Below, in pieces: positions 1-7,271 of a stretch of DNA of 9,318 nucleotides. Numbering within the stretch: position 1 is the stretch's first letter; each line of letters begins with the position of its first letter. The stretch lies in assembly GCA_011525265.1 (NCBI GenBank), contig WTHV01000132.1, positions 1 to 9,318 on the forward strand. The letters are read 5' to 3'. Under the pieces are notes generated by a model that was not told where the DNA came from, searched no databases, and was given only the letters and a program-made list of their open reading frames with translations. The stretch comes from Alphaproteobacteria bacterium. Lineage in GTDB: Bacteria; Pseudomonadota; Alphaproteobacteria; Puniceispirillales; Puniceispirillaceae. A program made the translations under genes and the position numbers.

Positions 1-65
1 CTCAGTGGTAGAGCACAACCTTGCCAAGGTTGGGGTCGAGGGTTCGAATCCCTTCGCCCGCTCCA
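1..65 (+). tRNA. tRNA-Gly (anticodon GCC), 5' end cut by window edge
   Basis: This is the 3' 65 nt of a glycine tRNA; about the first 10 nt (5' acceptor strand, bases 8-9 and G10) lie outside the window. What is seen: D arm with GAGC at 11-14, anticodon stem CAACC (16-20) pairing with GGTTG (28-32), a seven-base loop with anticodon GCC at 23-25, T stem GAGGG (38-42) pairing with CCCTT (50-54) around the loop TTCGAAT, 3' acceptor strand CGCCCGC (55-61), discriminator T62 and an encoded CCA (63-65). It decodes GGC and GGU. It is followed directly by a terminator hairpin, so it is the last or only gene of its transcript. Confidence 0.96.
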
Positions 66-71
66 AAAATG

Positions 72-104
72 AAAAATGCGCATCATAGGTGATGCGCTTT
101 TTTT
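72..104 (+). terminator. Intrinsic terminator after tRNA-Gly, probably bidirectional
   Basis: A perfect 8-bp stem, GCGCATCA (78-85) and TGATGCGC (90-97), encloses a 4-nt loop and is followed by seven T (98-104). On the minus strand the same stem is followed by ATTTTTCATTTTT, so it could also stop the convergent gmhA transcript. It lies 12 nt after the tRNA CCA end. Confidence 0.88.
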
Positions 105-131
105 ATGTCTTCATTGTGAAATTGCCGCAAT

Positions 132-161
132 CCTTGAACACTCAAACCTTGAACACGCAAA
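132..161. repeat. 15-bp tandem duplication
   Basis: CCTTGAACACTCAAA (132-146) is followed immediately by CCTTGAACACGCAAA (147-161), two copies differing at one base. It lies between the terminator and the gmhA stop codon. No function is evident; a small slippage duplication is the simplest explanation. Confidence 0.75.
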
Positions 162-165
162 GCGT

Positions 166-738
166 TTATAGATACCCCATATGCGTCTCAACGCTAGCGG
201 TAATGGCGTGGCCAAGTGCGATATGCGCTTCTTGAATATGCATGGTTTTGGATGAGGGTACATTCAACAAAATATCTGAGAGCGCCCCTAATTTGCCACC
301 ATCTTCGCCTGTCATAGCGATCACAATAATACCCTTTTCCCTCGCAACATGCGCGGCTCTTATCACATTTTCAGAATTGCCTGATGTTGAGATCGCAATG
401 AGCACATCACCTGATTTGCCAAGTGTTTGAACCTGCCGGTCATAAATACCCTCAAAACCAAAATCATTGCTAAAAGCGGTTATAAGTGACGTATCTGTCG
501 TGAGCGCAATAGCTGCAAGACCATCGCGCGGATTACGATGATCTAAGGTTGCCACAAATTCTGCTGCCAAATGTTGGCTATCACCTGCTGAGCCGCCATT
601 ACCACATAACATTAATTTGCCGCCCTGTTGCAATGACGCCACAATCGCCATTGCTGCCTCTTCAGCTTTATCAGTTAATTCATGGGCTGTGCGGGTTTTG
701 ACCGCTGCCGATTCAAGAAGCAAATCTTTGATTGTCAT
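166..738 (-). CDS. gmhA: Phosphoheptose isomerase (sedoheptulose 7-phosphate isomerase), SIS domain
   Basis: Cytosolic enzyme converting sedoheptulose 7-phosphate to glycero-manno-heptose 7-phosphate, the first step towards ADP-heptose for the lipopolysaccharide core. The 190-residue protein is a single SIS domain of normal family length. Visible signatures are CGNGGSAGDSQHLAAEF at residues 45-61, the phosphate-binding STSGNS at 117-122 and HIQEAHIALGH at 167-177. The zinc ligands known from GmhA structures correspond to H56, E60, Q169 and H177, with the correct 4- and 8-residue spacings. This favours GmhA over related SIS proteins such as DiaA. The ATG start at 738 has only a weak upstream AGGTAG. 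It is divergent from galU and convergent with tRNA-Gly, whose terminator it probably shares. No other heptose gene is visible in the window. Confidence 0.93.
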   Translation of the reverse strand: MTIKDLLLESAAVKTRTAHELTDKAEEAAMAIVASLQQGGKLMLCGNGGSAGDSQHLAAEFVATLDHRNPRDGLAAIALTTDTSLITAFSNDFGFEGIYDRQVQTLGKSGDVLIAISTSGNSENVIRAAHVAREKGIIVIAMTGEDGGKLGALSDILLNVPSSKTMHIQEAHIALGHAITASVETHMGYL

Positions 739-771
739 GCCAGATCTTATCTACCTGCTTAGTTGCGTAAC

Positions 772-800
772 TTGACCGTATCTTTATGGCGGTTTATGAA
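772..800 (+). promoter_or_regulatory. Candidate sigma-70 promoter for galU
   Basis: TTGACC (772-777, 5 of 6 matches to the -35 consensus) and TATGAA (795-800, 4 of 6 to the -10) are separated by exactly 17 bp in the gmhA-galU divergent gap. Transcription would begin near 807, leaving a leader of about 30 nt before the galU ATG. It is a sequence match only; the opposing gmhA promoter is not obvious in the same gap. Confidence 0.45.
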
Positions 801-838
801 CATCAAAGCAATCATTGTATCGATTTAAGGGCAGGGTC

Positions 839-1690
839 ATGGTCAAAAAAGCAATATTTCCCGTAGGCGGGCTTGGCACACGCTTTCTTCCTGCCACAAA
901 AGCATTACCAAAAGAAATGCTGCCTGTGGTCGATAAGCCGTTAATTCAATATGCTGTGGAAGAAGCCATTCACGCTGGTATTGAAGAGTTTATATTTGTC
1001 ACGGGCCGTAATAAGACTGCGATTGAAGATCATTTTGATCATTCATTTGAGCTTGAATCTGTGCTTTTCGAAAAAGGCAAGGATGATGCGCTTCAATTGG
1101 TTAAAGATATGATGCGTGTGCCGGGATCTGTTGCCTATGTGCGCCAACAAGAGCCTGCTGGTCTTGGCCATGCCGTCTGGTGTGCACGCCATCTCATCGG
1201 TGATGAGCCTGTTGCTGTTTTGCTCGCAGATGATTTGGTGCTTGGTGCGCCGGCCATTAAAGAGATGGTTGATGCGTATCAAGGCGGCAATATGGTTGCC
1301 GTGATGGAAGTGCCTGAGCAAGAGACAAGCGCCTATGGCATTGTCACCCCCGGTGCTGATAATGGCCATGAGGTGACCATTAATGGGCTGGTTGAAAAGC
1401 CAAAGGCTGGCACAGCGCCATCAAATTTGGCCGTTATTGGCCGCTATATTATTGAGCCTGCTGTCTTTGAGACACTTGGAAAGCAAAAAGCTGGTGTGGG
1501 AGGTGAGGTGCAATTGACAGATGCGCTTGCCGCACAGATTGGCACATCACCATTCACTGGCTTGCGTTTTACTGGCAAACGATTTGATTGTGGCTCAAAA
1601 ATTGGCTTTCAAAAAGCCAATATTGCGTTCAGCCTAGAGCGTGATGATATGGCTGATGAGTTGCGTCACTGGCTCAAAACCCACCTATAA
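839..1690 (+). CDS. galU: UTP--glucose-1-phosphate uridylyltransferase
   Basis: Makes UDP-glucose from UTP and glucose 1-phosphate in the cytosol, supplying envelope and exopolysaccharide synthesis. The 283-residue product has the nucleotidyltransferase signature at residues 9-29 (GGLGTRFLPATK followed by LPKEMLP), GLVEKPKAG in the middle and GGEVQLTDAL near the sugar-phosphate site, typical of bacterial GalU. Residue 10 is Gly in PVGGLGTR, where PVAGLGTR is more usual; this is a mild change. The ATG at 839 is chosen because AAGGG (827-831) sits 7 nt upstream and MVKKAIFPV matches the family N-terminus; a TTG at 815 would add eight unlikely residues. The gene is 46 bp upstream of the phosphohexomutase, which can supply its glucose-1-P substrate, so the two probably form an operon. 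Confidence 0.95.
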   Translation: MVKKAIFPVGGLGTRFLPATKALPKEMLPVVDKPLIQYAVEEAIHAGIEEFIFVTGRNKTAIEDHFDHSFELESVLFEKGKDDALQLVKDMMRVPGSVAYVRQQEPAGLGHAVWCARHLIGDEPVAVLLADDLVLGAPAIKEMVDAYQGGNMVAVMEVPEQETSAYGIVTPGADNGHEVTINGLVEKPKAGTAPSNLAVIGRYIIEPAVFETLGKQKAGVGGEVQLTDALAAQIGTSPFTGLRFTGKRFDCGSKIGFQKANIAFSLERDDMADELRHWLKTHL

Positions 1691-1736
1691 ATCAGCGCAA
1701 AACACAAAGCTCACACGATAAGAGCAAGAGATTCAA

Positions 1737-3140
1737 TTGACAGATTTTTCCCATAAATTTCACCCCACAATACTACGCGCCTATGATATTCGTGGCATTA
1801 TAGGTCAAACATTATCAGAAGATGATGCCTATGCGATTGGCGTTGGATTTGCGCATATCACAGCCAAAAGGCAAGACACTGCGACGCCAAAAATTGCTGT
1901 GGGATATGATGGCAGGATAAGCTCACCTGGCTTGTCAAAAGCCCTCATTAACGGCCTAAAAGCAGGAGGTGCGCGCGTTTTATCAATTGGCATGGGACCA
2001 ACGCCAATGCTGTATTTCGCTGATAGAGAATTATCATGTGATGGCGCTATTCAGATCACAGGCTCTCATAATCCCAAAGATTATAATGGCTTTAAAATGG
2101 TGATCGGACATAGCTCTTTTTATGGCGATGATATCACAGCGCTTGGCGCAATGATGGCACAAGGCATCACGCTGCACTCACAAGGGATATCCGAAGATGT
2201 CGCTATCTTTGATGATTATATTGCCCGCCTTGTAAAAGATGCCCCAACGCTTGGTGATTGTTTTGTTTGGGATACAGGAAATGGTGCCGCAGGACCAGCG
2301 GTGCGGGCGCTTATCACGCAGCTATCTGGAACGCATGAATTATTATTTGAAGAGGTTGATGGCACATTCCCGAACCATCATCCAGACCCTGTTGACCCGC
2401 ATACGCTTGGGTTCTTGCGTGACGCGCGGCAAGCGGCAGCTGCACTATGCGGATTAGGCTTTGATGGTGATGGTGACAGGCTTGGCATGATTGATGCCAA
2501 AGGCCGCCAAGTCCCAGGTGATATCCTAACCGCCTATTTAGCCAGTGAGCTGTTATTACGAAAAAAAGGCGAAGTGATTTTATTTGATGTAAAATCCTCT
2601 GCGGTTGCCATGCGCCTTGTTGAACAAGCCGGTGGGAAGCCTGAAATATGGAAGACAGGTCATAGCCATATGAAATCACGTATGGCCGAGATTAATTGCC
2701 AATTAGCAGGTGAGATGTCTGGTCATATCTTTATCAAAGATGGCTATTATGGCTTTGATGATGCGCTTTATGTGGCAATTCGTGTATTGAAAACCATGGT
2801 CGAAACAGGCGTTACGATCACACAATATATGGATGATTTACCGCCAAGCTTCACAAGCCCTGAATGCCGTGTGCCATGTGATGATGAGGTAAAATTCGCC
2901 AAGATGGATGCCCTTGCCGCTAAGGCCAAACAAGACAATGCGGATAAGGATATTTTGCTAATTGATGGCATTCGCGTTCAAGATGATGATGGCTGGTGGC
3001 TTATACGTGCGTCAAACACAGAAAGCAGCCTGATTGTGCGTGCAGAGGGCAGAGATGAAGCCACACTTGCGGAAAAAATTACCCAATTAACCCAATTACT
3101 CGCCTCACAAGATATTATCTGGGACTATCAACCCGCTTAA
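1737..3140 (+). CDS. Phosphomannomutase/phosphoglucomutase (alpha-D-phosphohexomutase)
   Basis: Interconverts the 6- and 1-phosphates of mannose or glucose in the cytosol, feeding GDP-mannose and, through the upstream galU, UDP-glucose. The 467-residue protein has all four sites of the AlgC/ManB type: the phosphoserine loop ITGSHNPKDYNGFK (S110), the Mg loop DGDGDR (D243, D245, D247), the sugar-specificity motif GEMSGH (325-330) and the phosphate-binding RASNTESS (R424 onwards), where the common Pro after NTE is Ser. The numbering is close to that of Pseudomonas PMM/PGM. The start is TTG at 1737 with GAG (1728-1730) six nt upstream. The next in-frame Met is near residue 86 and would remove the FHPTILRAYDIRG start of the fold, so TTG is well supported. 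A rare start codon may lower expression relative to galU. Substrate preference cannot be read from the sequence. Confidence 0.92.
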   Translation: MTDFSHKFHPTILRAYDIRGIIGQTLSEDDAYAIGVGFAHITAKRQDTATPKIAVGYDGRISSPGLSKALINGLKAGGARVLSIGMGPTPMLYFADRELSCDGAIQITGSHNPKDYNGFKMVIGHSSFYGDDITALGAMMAQGITLHSQGISEDVAIFDDYIARLVKDAPTLGDCFVWDTGNGAAGPAVRALITQLSGTHELLFEEVDGTFPNHHPDPVDPHTLGFLRDARQAAAALCGLGFDGDGDRLGMIDAKGRQVPGDILTAYLASELLLRKKGEVILFDVKSSAVAMRLVEQAGGKPEIWKTGHSHMKSRMAEINCQLAGEMSGHIFIKDGYYGFDDALYVAIRVLKTMVETGVTITQYMDDLPPSFTSPECRVPCDDEVKFAKMDALAAKAKQDNADKDILLIDGIRVQDDDGWWLIRASNTESSLIVRAEGRDEATLAEKITQLTQLLASQDIIWDYQPA

Positions 3141-3179
3141 ATTTCATATAAATGGAATTGATTTCCACGATGTGAAATT
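3140..3179. repeat. Nested inverted repeat just after pmm
   Basis: AATTTCA (3140-3146) pairs with TGAAATT (3173-3179). Inside it, TGGAA (3153-3157) pairs with TTCCA (3163-3167) around a 5-nt loop. The outer repeat includes the last base of the pmm stop codon. No T-run follows, so it is not a classic terminator. It could be an operator or an mRNA 3' end structure. Confidence 0.45.
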
Positions 3180-3191
3180 ATGCGCTATAAC
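3162..3191 (+). promoter_or_regulatory. Weak candidate promoter for glcB
   Basis: TATAAC (3186-3191, 5 of 6 matches to the -10 consensus) lies 18 bp after TTTCCA (3162-3167, 4 of 6 to the -35). The proposed start near 3198 would give a leader of about 60 nt. The -35 element overlaps the inner arm of the inverted repeat at 3140-3179, so a regulator binding there could block it. This is a pattern match only. Confidence 0.25.
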
Positions 3192-3220
3192 ACGAACATC
3201 AAAAAGATGTTTTGCGTTAT
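3187..3220 (+). other. Imperfect stem-loop in the glcB leader region
   Basis: ATAAC (3187-3191) pairs with GTTAT (3216-3220). An A.C mismatch, a C-G pair and a G.U pair follow, then AACATC (3195-3200) pairs with GATGTT (3206-3211) around an AAAAA loop, with one bulged T. Overall it is about a 13-bp stem. It has no downstream T-run. It might stabilise or regulate the glcB message. Confidence 0.4.
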
Positions 3221-3260
3221 CATCGCCGCATCATTACAAAATCCAAAAAGTGGGGTTAAT

Positions 3261-5432
3261 ATGGGATATATTTCAGTTGGCAATCTTGCCATTGCTGCCG
3301 ATCTTCATGCCTTTGTTTCAGACGAATTATTAACTGGCACAAGCCTTTCAGCCGATCAGTTTTGGGCCGGCTTTGATGAGGCCGTTCATGCGCTTGCACC
3401 GCGCAATAAAGCGTTATTGGCCAAACGGGCCTCATTACAAAAAGAAATTGATGATTATCTTATTGCCAACCGCGAAGCCGGTATTGATCAGGCCGCCTAT
3501 CAAGCATTTTTAAAAGATATTGGCTATATCGTCGAAGAAGGTCCTGCCTTTTCGATTAACACATCACATGTTGATGATGAAATTGCAACAATCGCAGGAG
3601 CGCAACTTGTCGTGCCTGTGATGAATGCACGTTATGCGTTGAATGCTGCAAATGCGCGTTGGGGATCACTCTATGATGCGCTTTATGGCACAGATGCTAT
3701 CTCTGATGATGATGGCGCTGAAAAGCAAGCAGGCTATAATCCTTTACGCGGTGATAAGGTGATTGCGAGGGCACGCGATTTCCTAGATATTGCCGCACCA
3801 TTGGCGCTTGGCTCATGGCATGATGCCACAGGTTTTGCGATTATTGATGGTACGCTTGTTGTGCATCAAGGCGATGTCAAAACCTATCTCAAAGAGGCAA
3901 GCCAATTTAAGGGCTATCGCGGTGCAAATAATGCGCCGACGGCAATTTTGCTATGTAGCAATAATCTGCATATTGAAATTCAAACAGATTCCAATGGCGC
4001 GATTGGCAAGACGGATAAGGCACATATTAACGATATCCTGCTTGAATCAGCTATCTCAACCATTATGGATTGTGAAGATTCTGTTGCGGCAGTTGATTCA
4101 CAAGATAAGGTTCTTGCCTATCAGAACTGGCTTGGCCTGATGCGCGGCGATTTGTCGATTGAGATGTCAAAAGGCGGTTCAACCTTTACCCGCTCTCTTA
4201 ATCCTGATCGTGACTATACAGCCGCTGATGGCTCTAGCCTTAGCTTGAAAGGGCGGTCTTTGATGTTGGTGCGTAATGTTGGCCACCTTATGACCAGCCC
4301 TGCGATTTTACTGCAAGATAAGTCAGAAATTCCAGAAGGTATTATGGATGCCTTTATGACTACCCTTGCGGCATTGCATGATTTCAAACGTGCCGAAGAT
4401 GGGCTTGCCAGCAATTCGACCAAAGGCTCGATTTATATCGTGAAACCAAAAATGCATGGGCCTGAGGAAGTGGCATTTGCTACTGAAATCTTTGATAAGG
4501 TTGAGGCGCTTTTGGGCTTGCCAGCCAATACAATGAAAATTGGCATCATGGATGAAGAGCGCCGCACAACGGTGAACCTGAAAGAATGTATCCGCGCTGC
4601 CAAAGACAGAGTCGTATTCATCAATACAGGCTTCCTTGATAGAACAGGTGATGAAATGCACACCTCTATGGAAGCAGGCCCTATGATCCGTAAAGGCGAT
4701 ATGAAACAAGCGCCATGGATTGCGGCTTATGAAAATTGGAATGTTGATATTGGTCTTGAATGTGGTTTTTCAGGCAAAGCACAAATTGGCAAAGGTATGT
4801 GGGCTATGCCTGATATGATGGCCGCTATGCTTGATCAAAAGATTGGTCACCCGCAATCAGGTGCCAATTGTGCATGGGTGCCATCACCAACAGCTGCCAC
4901 ATTGCACGCTATGCATTATCATCACGTGGACGTCTTTGCCCGTCAAGCAGAGCTTGCCACAAGACCACGTGCTGATATCACCGATATCCTGACCATCCCG
5001 GTGGCAACACGCCCTAATTGGTCACAAGATGACATTATGAATGAGCTTGAAAATAATGCCCAAGGTATTTTGGGATATGTTGTGCGTTGGGTTGATGCTG
5101 GTGTTGGCTGTTCCAAAGTCCCTGATATTAATGATGTGGGCTTGATGGAAGATAGAGCCACTTTGCGTATCTCATCTCAGCATATGGCCAATTGGTTGCA
5201 TCATGATATTTGCACAAAAGATCAGGTTATGGCTGTTATGAAAAAAATGGCGGCAATTGTGGATGAGCAAAATAAAGGAGATGCCAGCTATACGCCTATG
5301 GCACCTGATTTTGAAAATTCGATTGCATTCCAAGCGGCCTGTGACCTAGTCTTTGATGGACGCCAACAACCATCTGGATATACAGAGCCTGTGTTGCATC
5401 GTCGCCGTCTTGAATATAAAGCAAGAGGCTAA
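3261..5432 (+). CDS. glcB: Malate synthase G
   Basis: Condenses glyoxylate with acetyl-CoA to malate and CoA in the cytosol, recovering carbon from glycolate/glyoxylate and acetate. The product is 723 residues, the normal length of the monomeric G isoform and far longer than malate synthase A. Family sequence is visible throughout: QLVVPVMNARYALNAANARWGSLYDALYG near the N-terminus, CEDSVAAVD, LVRNVGHLM (R338), GIMDEERRT (E432 as likely Mg ligand), FLDRTGDEMHTSMEAGP (D460 as likely second ligand), GKAQIGKGMWAMPD, GCSKVPD (C617) and MEDRATLRISSQ (catalytic base D631). The ATG at 3261, preceded by GGGG, is chosen because MGYISVGNLAIAADL matches the family start; the frame stays open to 3180 but that extension is not family-like. 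No isocitrate lyase or glycolate oxidase gene is in the window, so the glyoxylate source is unknown. Confidence 0.97.
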   Translation: MGYISVGNLAIAADLHAFVSDELLTGTSLSADQFWAGFDEAVHALAPRNKALLAKRASLQKEIDDYLIANREAGIDQAAYQAFLKDIGYIVEEGPAFSINTSHVDDEIATIAGAQLVVPVMNARYALNAANARWGSLYDALYGTDAISDDDGAEKQAGYNPLRGDKVIARARDFLDIAAPLALGSWHDATGFAIIDGTLVVHQGDVKTYLKEASQFKGYRGANNAPTAILLCSNNLHIEIQTDSNGAIGKTDKAHINDILLESAISTIMDCEDSVAAVDSQDKVLAYQNWLGLMRGDLSIEMSKGGSTFTRSLNPDRDYTAADGSSLSLKGRSLMLVRNVGHLMTSPAILLQDKSEIPEGIMDAFMTTLAALHDFKRAEDGLASNSTKGSIYIVKPKMHGPEEVAFATEIFDKVEALLGLPANTMKIGIMDEERRTTVNLKECIRAAKDRVVFINTGFLDRTGDEMHTSMEAGPMIRKGDMKQAPWIAAYENWNVDIGLECGFSGKAQIGKGMWAMPDMMAAMLDQKIGHPQSGANCAWVPSPTAATLHAMHYHHVDVFARQAELATRPRADITDILTIPVATRPNWSQDDIMNELENNAQGILGYVVRWVDAGVGCSKVPDINDVGLMEDRATLRISSQHMANWLHHDICTKDQVMAVMKKMAAIVDEQNKGDASYTPMAPDFENSIAFQAACDLVFDGRQQPSGYTEPVLHRRRLEYKARG

Positions 5433-5471
5433 AGGCGCATCATACGGCATCTGGTCATATAGGCCTTAATC

Positions 5472-6002
5472 ATGGATTTTGATCTTGATGCACATATCTC
5501 AAAGACGCCAGACTTTCCCAAGCCTGGCATCGTCTTTTATGATTTTTCGCCAGCGCTAGAAGATGGCGCGCTATTATCACAAATGATTGACGCGCTATGC
5601 GCCATCGCACGCCCCCTTCGCCCTGATGTCATTGCTGGCATTGATGCAAGGGGGTTTTTATTTGCCACGCCGCTTGCCCTTGCAATGGGTTGTGGTGCGA
5701 TCATGGTGCGCAAAGCAGGCAAATTACCTGGCACAGTGTTTGAGCAATCCTATGCACTTGAATATGGCGAGGCTGTCTTATCATTGCAAACAGCACGCGA
5801 TATCAAAAATAAGCGTGTCTTGCTTGTGGATGATTTGCTTGCCACAGGTGGCACAGTCTCTGCGAGTGTTGATTTAATTACCAAGGCAGGCGGCATTATC
5901 GCCGGCACAGCCTGTCTTATCGAATTAACAGGTCTAAAGGGCAGAGAGATATTAAACAGCAAAAACTGCCCTGTTGTCTCACTTCAGCAATATGAATTTT
6001 AA
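5472..6002 (+). CDS. apt: Adenine phosphoribosyltransferase
   Basis: Salvages adenine: adenine plus PRPP gives AMP and pyrophosphate in the cytosol. The 176-residue product is normal length for type I PRTase enzymes of this family. It has the N-terminal TPDFPKPGIVF segment, GIDARGFLF around residues 56-64, the flexible-loop region VRKAGKLPG (79-87), SYALEYGEAVLSL, and the PRPP-binding motif VLLVDDLLATGGT (116-128). The first motif reads FYDFSP, where FRDITP is more common, and GIDARGF replaces the usual GIEARGF; both are conservative or tolerated changes. The ATG at 5472 has an AGG 8 nt upstream. It lies 39 bp after glcB with no convincing terminator and 12 bp before the MFS gene, so it is probably cotranscribed with the transporter. 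Confidence 0.94.
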   Translation: MDFDLDAHISKTPDFPKPGIVFYDFSPALEDGALLSQMIDALCAIARPLRPDVIAGIDARGFLFATPLALAMGCGAIMVRKAGKLPGTVFEQSYALEYGEAVLSLQTARDIKNKRVLLVDDLLATGGTVSASVDLITKAGGIIAGTACLIELTGLKGREILNSKNCPVVSLQQYEF

Positions 6003-6014
6003 TGCAAGGTAGCT

Positions 6015-7271
6015 ATGTCAGATAAACCAATGATCCCTGCAACAAAGCGCGCCAAATTTGGCTGGGCGCTGTATGATTGGGCATCATCACCTGTGCCAAC
6101 ACTTCATGCGACCTTTGTATTTGCTGTCTATTTCACGACAAGCATTGCCCCAGAAAATGGGACGTTCTTATGGTCGCAAATGACCTCTATTGCAGCATTT
6201 GCCATTGCGCTTGTTTCTGTCTTTGCAGGACGTATGGCTGATTCCAAAGGGCTGATAAAGCACTGCCTCACAGGCTCTTTATTGCTCGGCGCGCTTGCGG
6301 TCATGGGACTATGGTATGCCAAACCTGATACAAGCTTTGTTTTTTATGCGCTCGGGCTATCTGCTTTATCTATTTTTATGATGGAAATCAGCTTTGTCTT
6401 TTATAATGCCTTGCTAGTCCATCTTGTCCCAAAATCACAGATGGGGCGGTTATCTGGCATTGCGTGGGGGACTGGATATGTGGGGGCTGTTGTGGCGCTT
6501 GGTATTGCGCTGGCAGTTTTCATCCTTCCTGAAAACGCGCCTTTTGGTCTTGATAAGCAATCAGCAGAACATGTGCGTGCGACAATGGTTTTTGCAGGTG
6601 CATGGGCTATCATCTTTTCGCTACCACTGTTTTTCTTCACCCCTTCACCCGCGCCAACACCGCATAAGGGCGCTTATTTATCACAGCTTAAAATCGCCCT
6701 TAACGAAGCGCGCGCCATACCGCATATGATCCGCTTTTTACTTGCGCGCATGGCATTTAATGATGGGCTTGTAACACTCTTTGCGCTTGGCGGGATATTT
6801 GCCGCAAAAGTCTTTGGCTTTACACAAACAGAGATATTGATCTTTGCTATCTCTTTGAATGTATCTGCTGGTATCGGGGCGATAGGCGGCGGTTGGGCAG
6901 ATGACAAGCTTGGCTCTTTGCGCACAATTCGCCTATCTTTGTTAGGGTTGATGGTCTTTGGTACCATTGCCATTACAGCCCCAAGCAAAGAGATTTTCTG
7001 GATTGCGACGATTTTATTAGGGCTATTTGTGGGCCCTAGCCAATCAGCATCGCGCTCTTATGTCGCGCGCCGTGCACCGCAAGACTCAAAAGCCTCATTA
7101 TTTGGGCTTTATATGGTATCAGGCAAAGCAACAAGCTTTATTGGCCCCATGATTTATGGCTGGCTTGTCTTTGCGACAGGCATAGAGCGCGCAGGCATGG
7201 CCATTGTCATAATATTGACGCTTATTGGCTTCTTACTATTACCGAAATCAGATGATATAAAAGCTGATTAG
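6015..7271 (+). CDS. MFS transporter, Atg22/UMF1-like family
   Basis: Predicted inner-membrane permease of 418 residues. The N-terminal KFGWALYDWASSPVPTLHATFVFAVYF resembles the GWxLYDWA(N/S)S start of the UMF1 (Atg22-like) branch of the major facilitator superfamily. About twelve hydrophobic segments are visible, near residues 22-42, 51-73, 82-100, 105-133, 146-170, 189-208, 241-262, 268-288, 301-320, 325-345, 361-382 and 387-405, with a hydrophilic central loop (about 209-235). GRMADSKG after segment 2 and GGWADDKLGSLR after segment 8 are the loop 2-3 and 8-9 motifs of this superfamily. The start ATG has AAGG about 7 nt upstream. It sits 12 bp after apt, suggesting a purine or nucleoside link, but the substrate is not readable from sequence. 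Its stop codon overlaps that of convergent ccrM. Confidence 0.85.
   Translation: MSDKPMIPATKRAKFGWALYDWASSPVPTLHATFVFAVYFTTSIAPENGTFLWSQMTSIAAFAIALVSVFAGRMADSKGLIKHCLTGSLLLGALAVMGLWYAKPDTSFVFYALGLSALSIFMMEISFVFYNALLVHLVPKSQMGRLSGIAWGTGYVGAVVALGIALAVFILPENAPFGLDKQSAEHVRATMVFAGAWAIIFSLPLFFFTPSPAPTPHKGAYLSQLKIALNEARAIPHMIRFLLARMAFNDGLVTLFALGGIFAAKVFGFTQTEILIFAISLNVSAGIGAIGGGWADDKLGSLRTIRLSLLGLMVFGTIAITAPSKEIFWIATILLGLFVGPSQSASRSYVARRAPQDSKASLFGLYMVSGKATSFIGPMIYGWLVFATGIERAGMAIVIILTLIGFLLLPKSDDIKAD

Noticed and set aside
1..165. tRNA-Gly as the attachment site of a genomic island
   Set aside because: No integrase, no repeat of the tRNA 3' end in the window, and the following genes are ordinary housekeeping genes.
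815..838. TTG-initiated extension of galU
   Set aside because: It adds eight residues not seen in the family and lacks a ribosome-binding site; ATG 839 has AAGGG at good spacing.
3141..3260. Possible glycine riboswitch upstream of glcB
   Set aside because: SAR11 malate synthase has one, so I looked, but the conserved glycine aptamer core elements are not visible and the 120-bp gap is mostly AT-rich inverted repeats.
3180..3260. N-terminal extension of glcB by 27 residues
   Set aside because: The added residues do not resemble malate synthase G, and the length from 3261 is exactly the family's usual 723.
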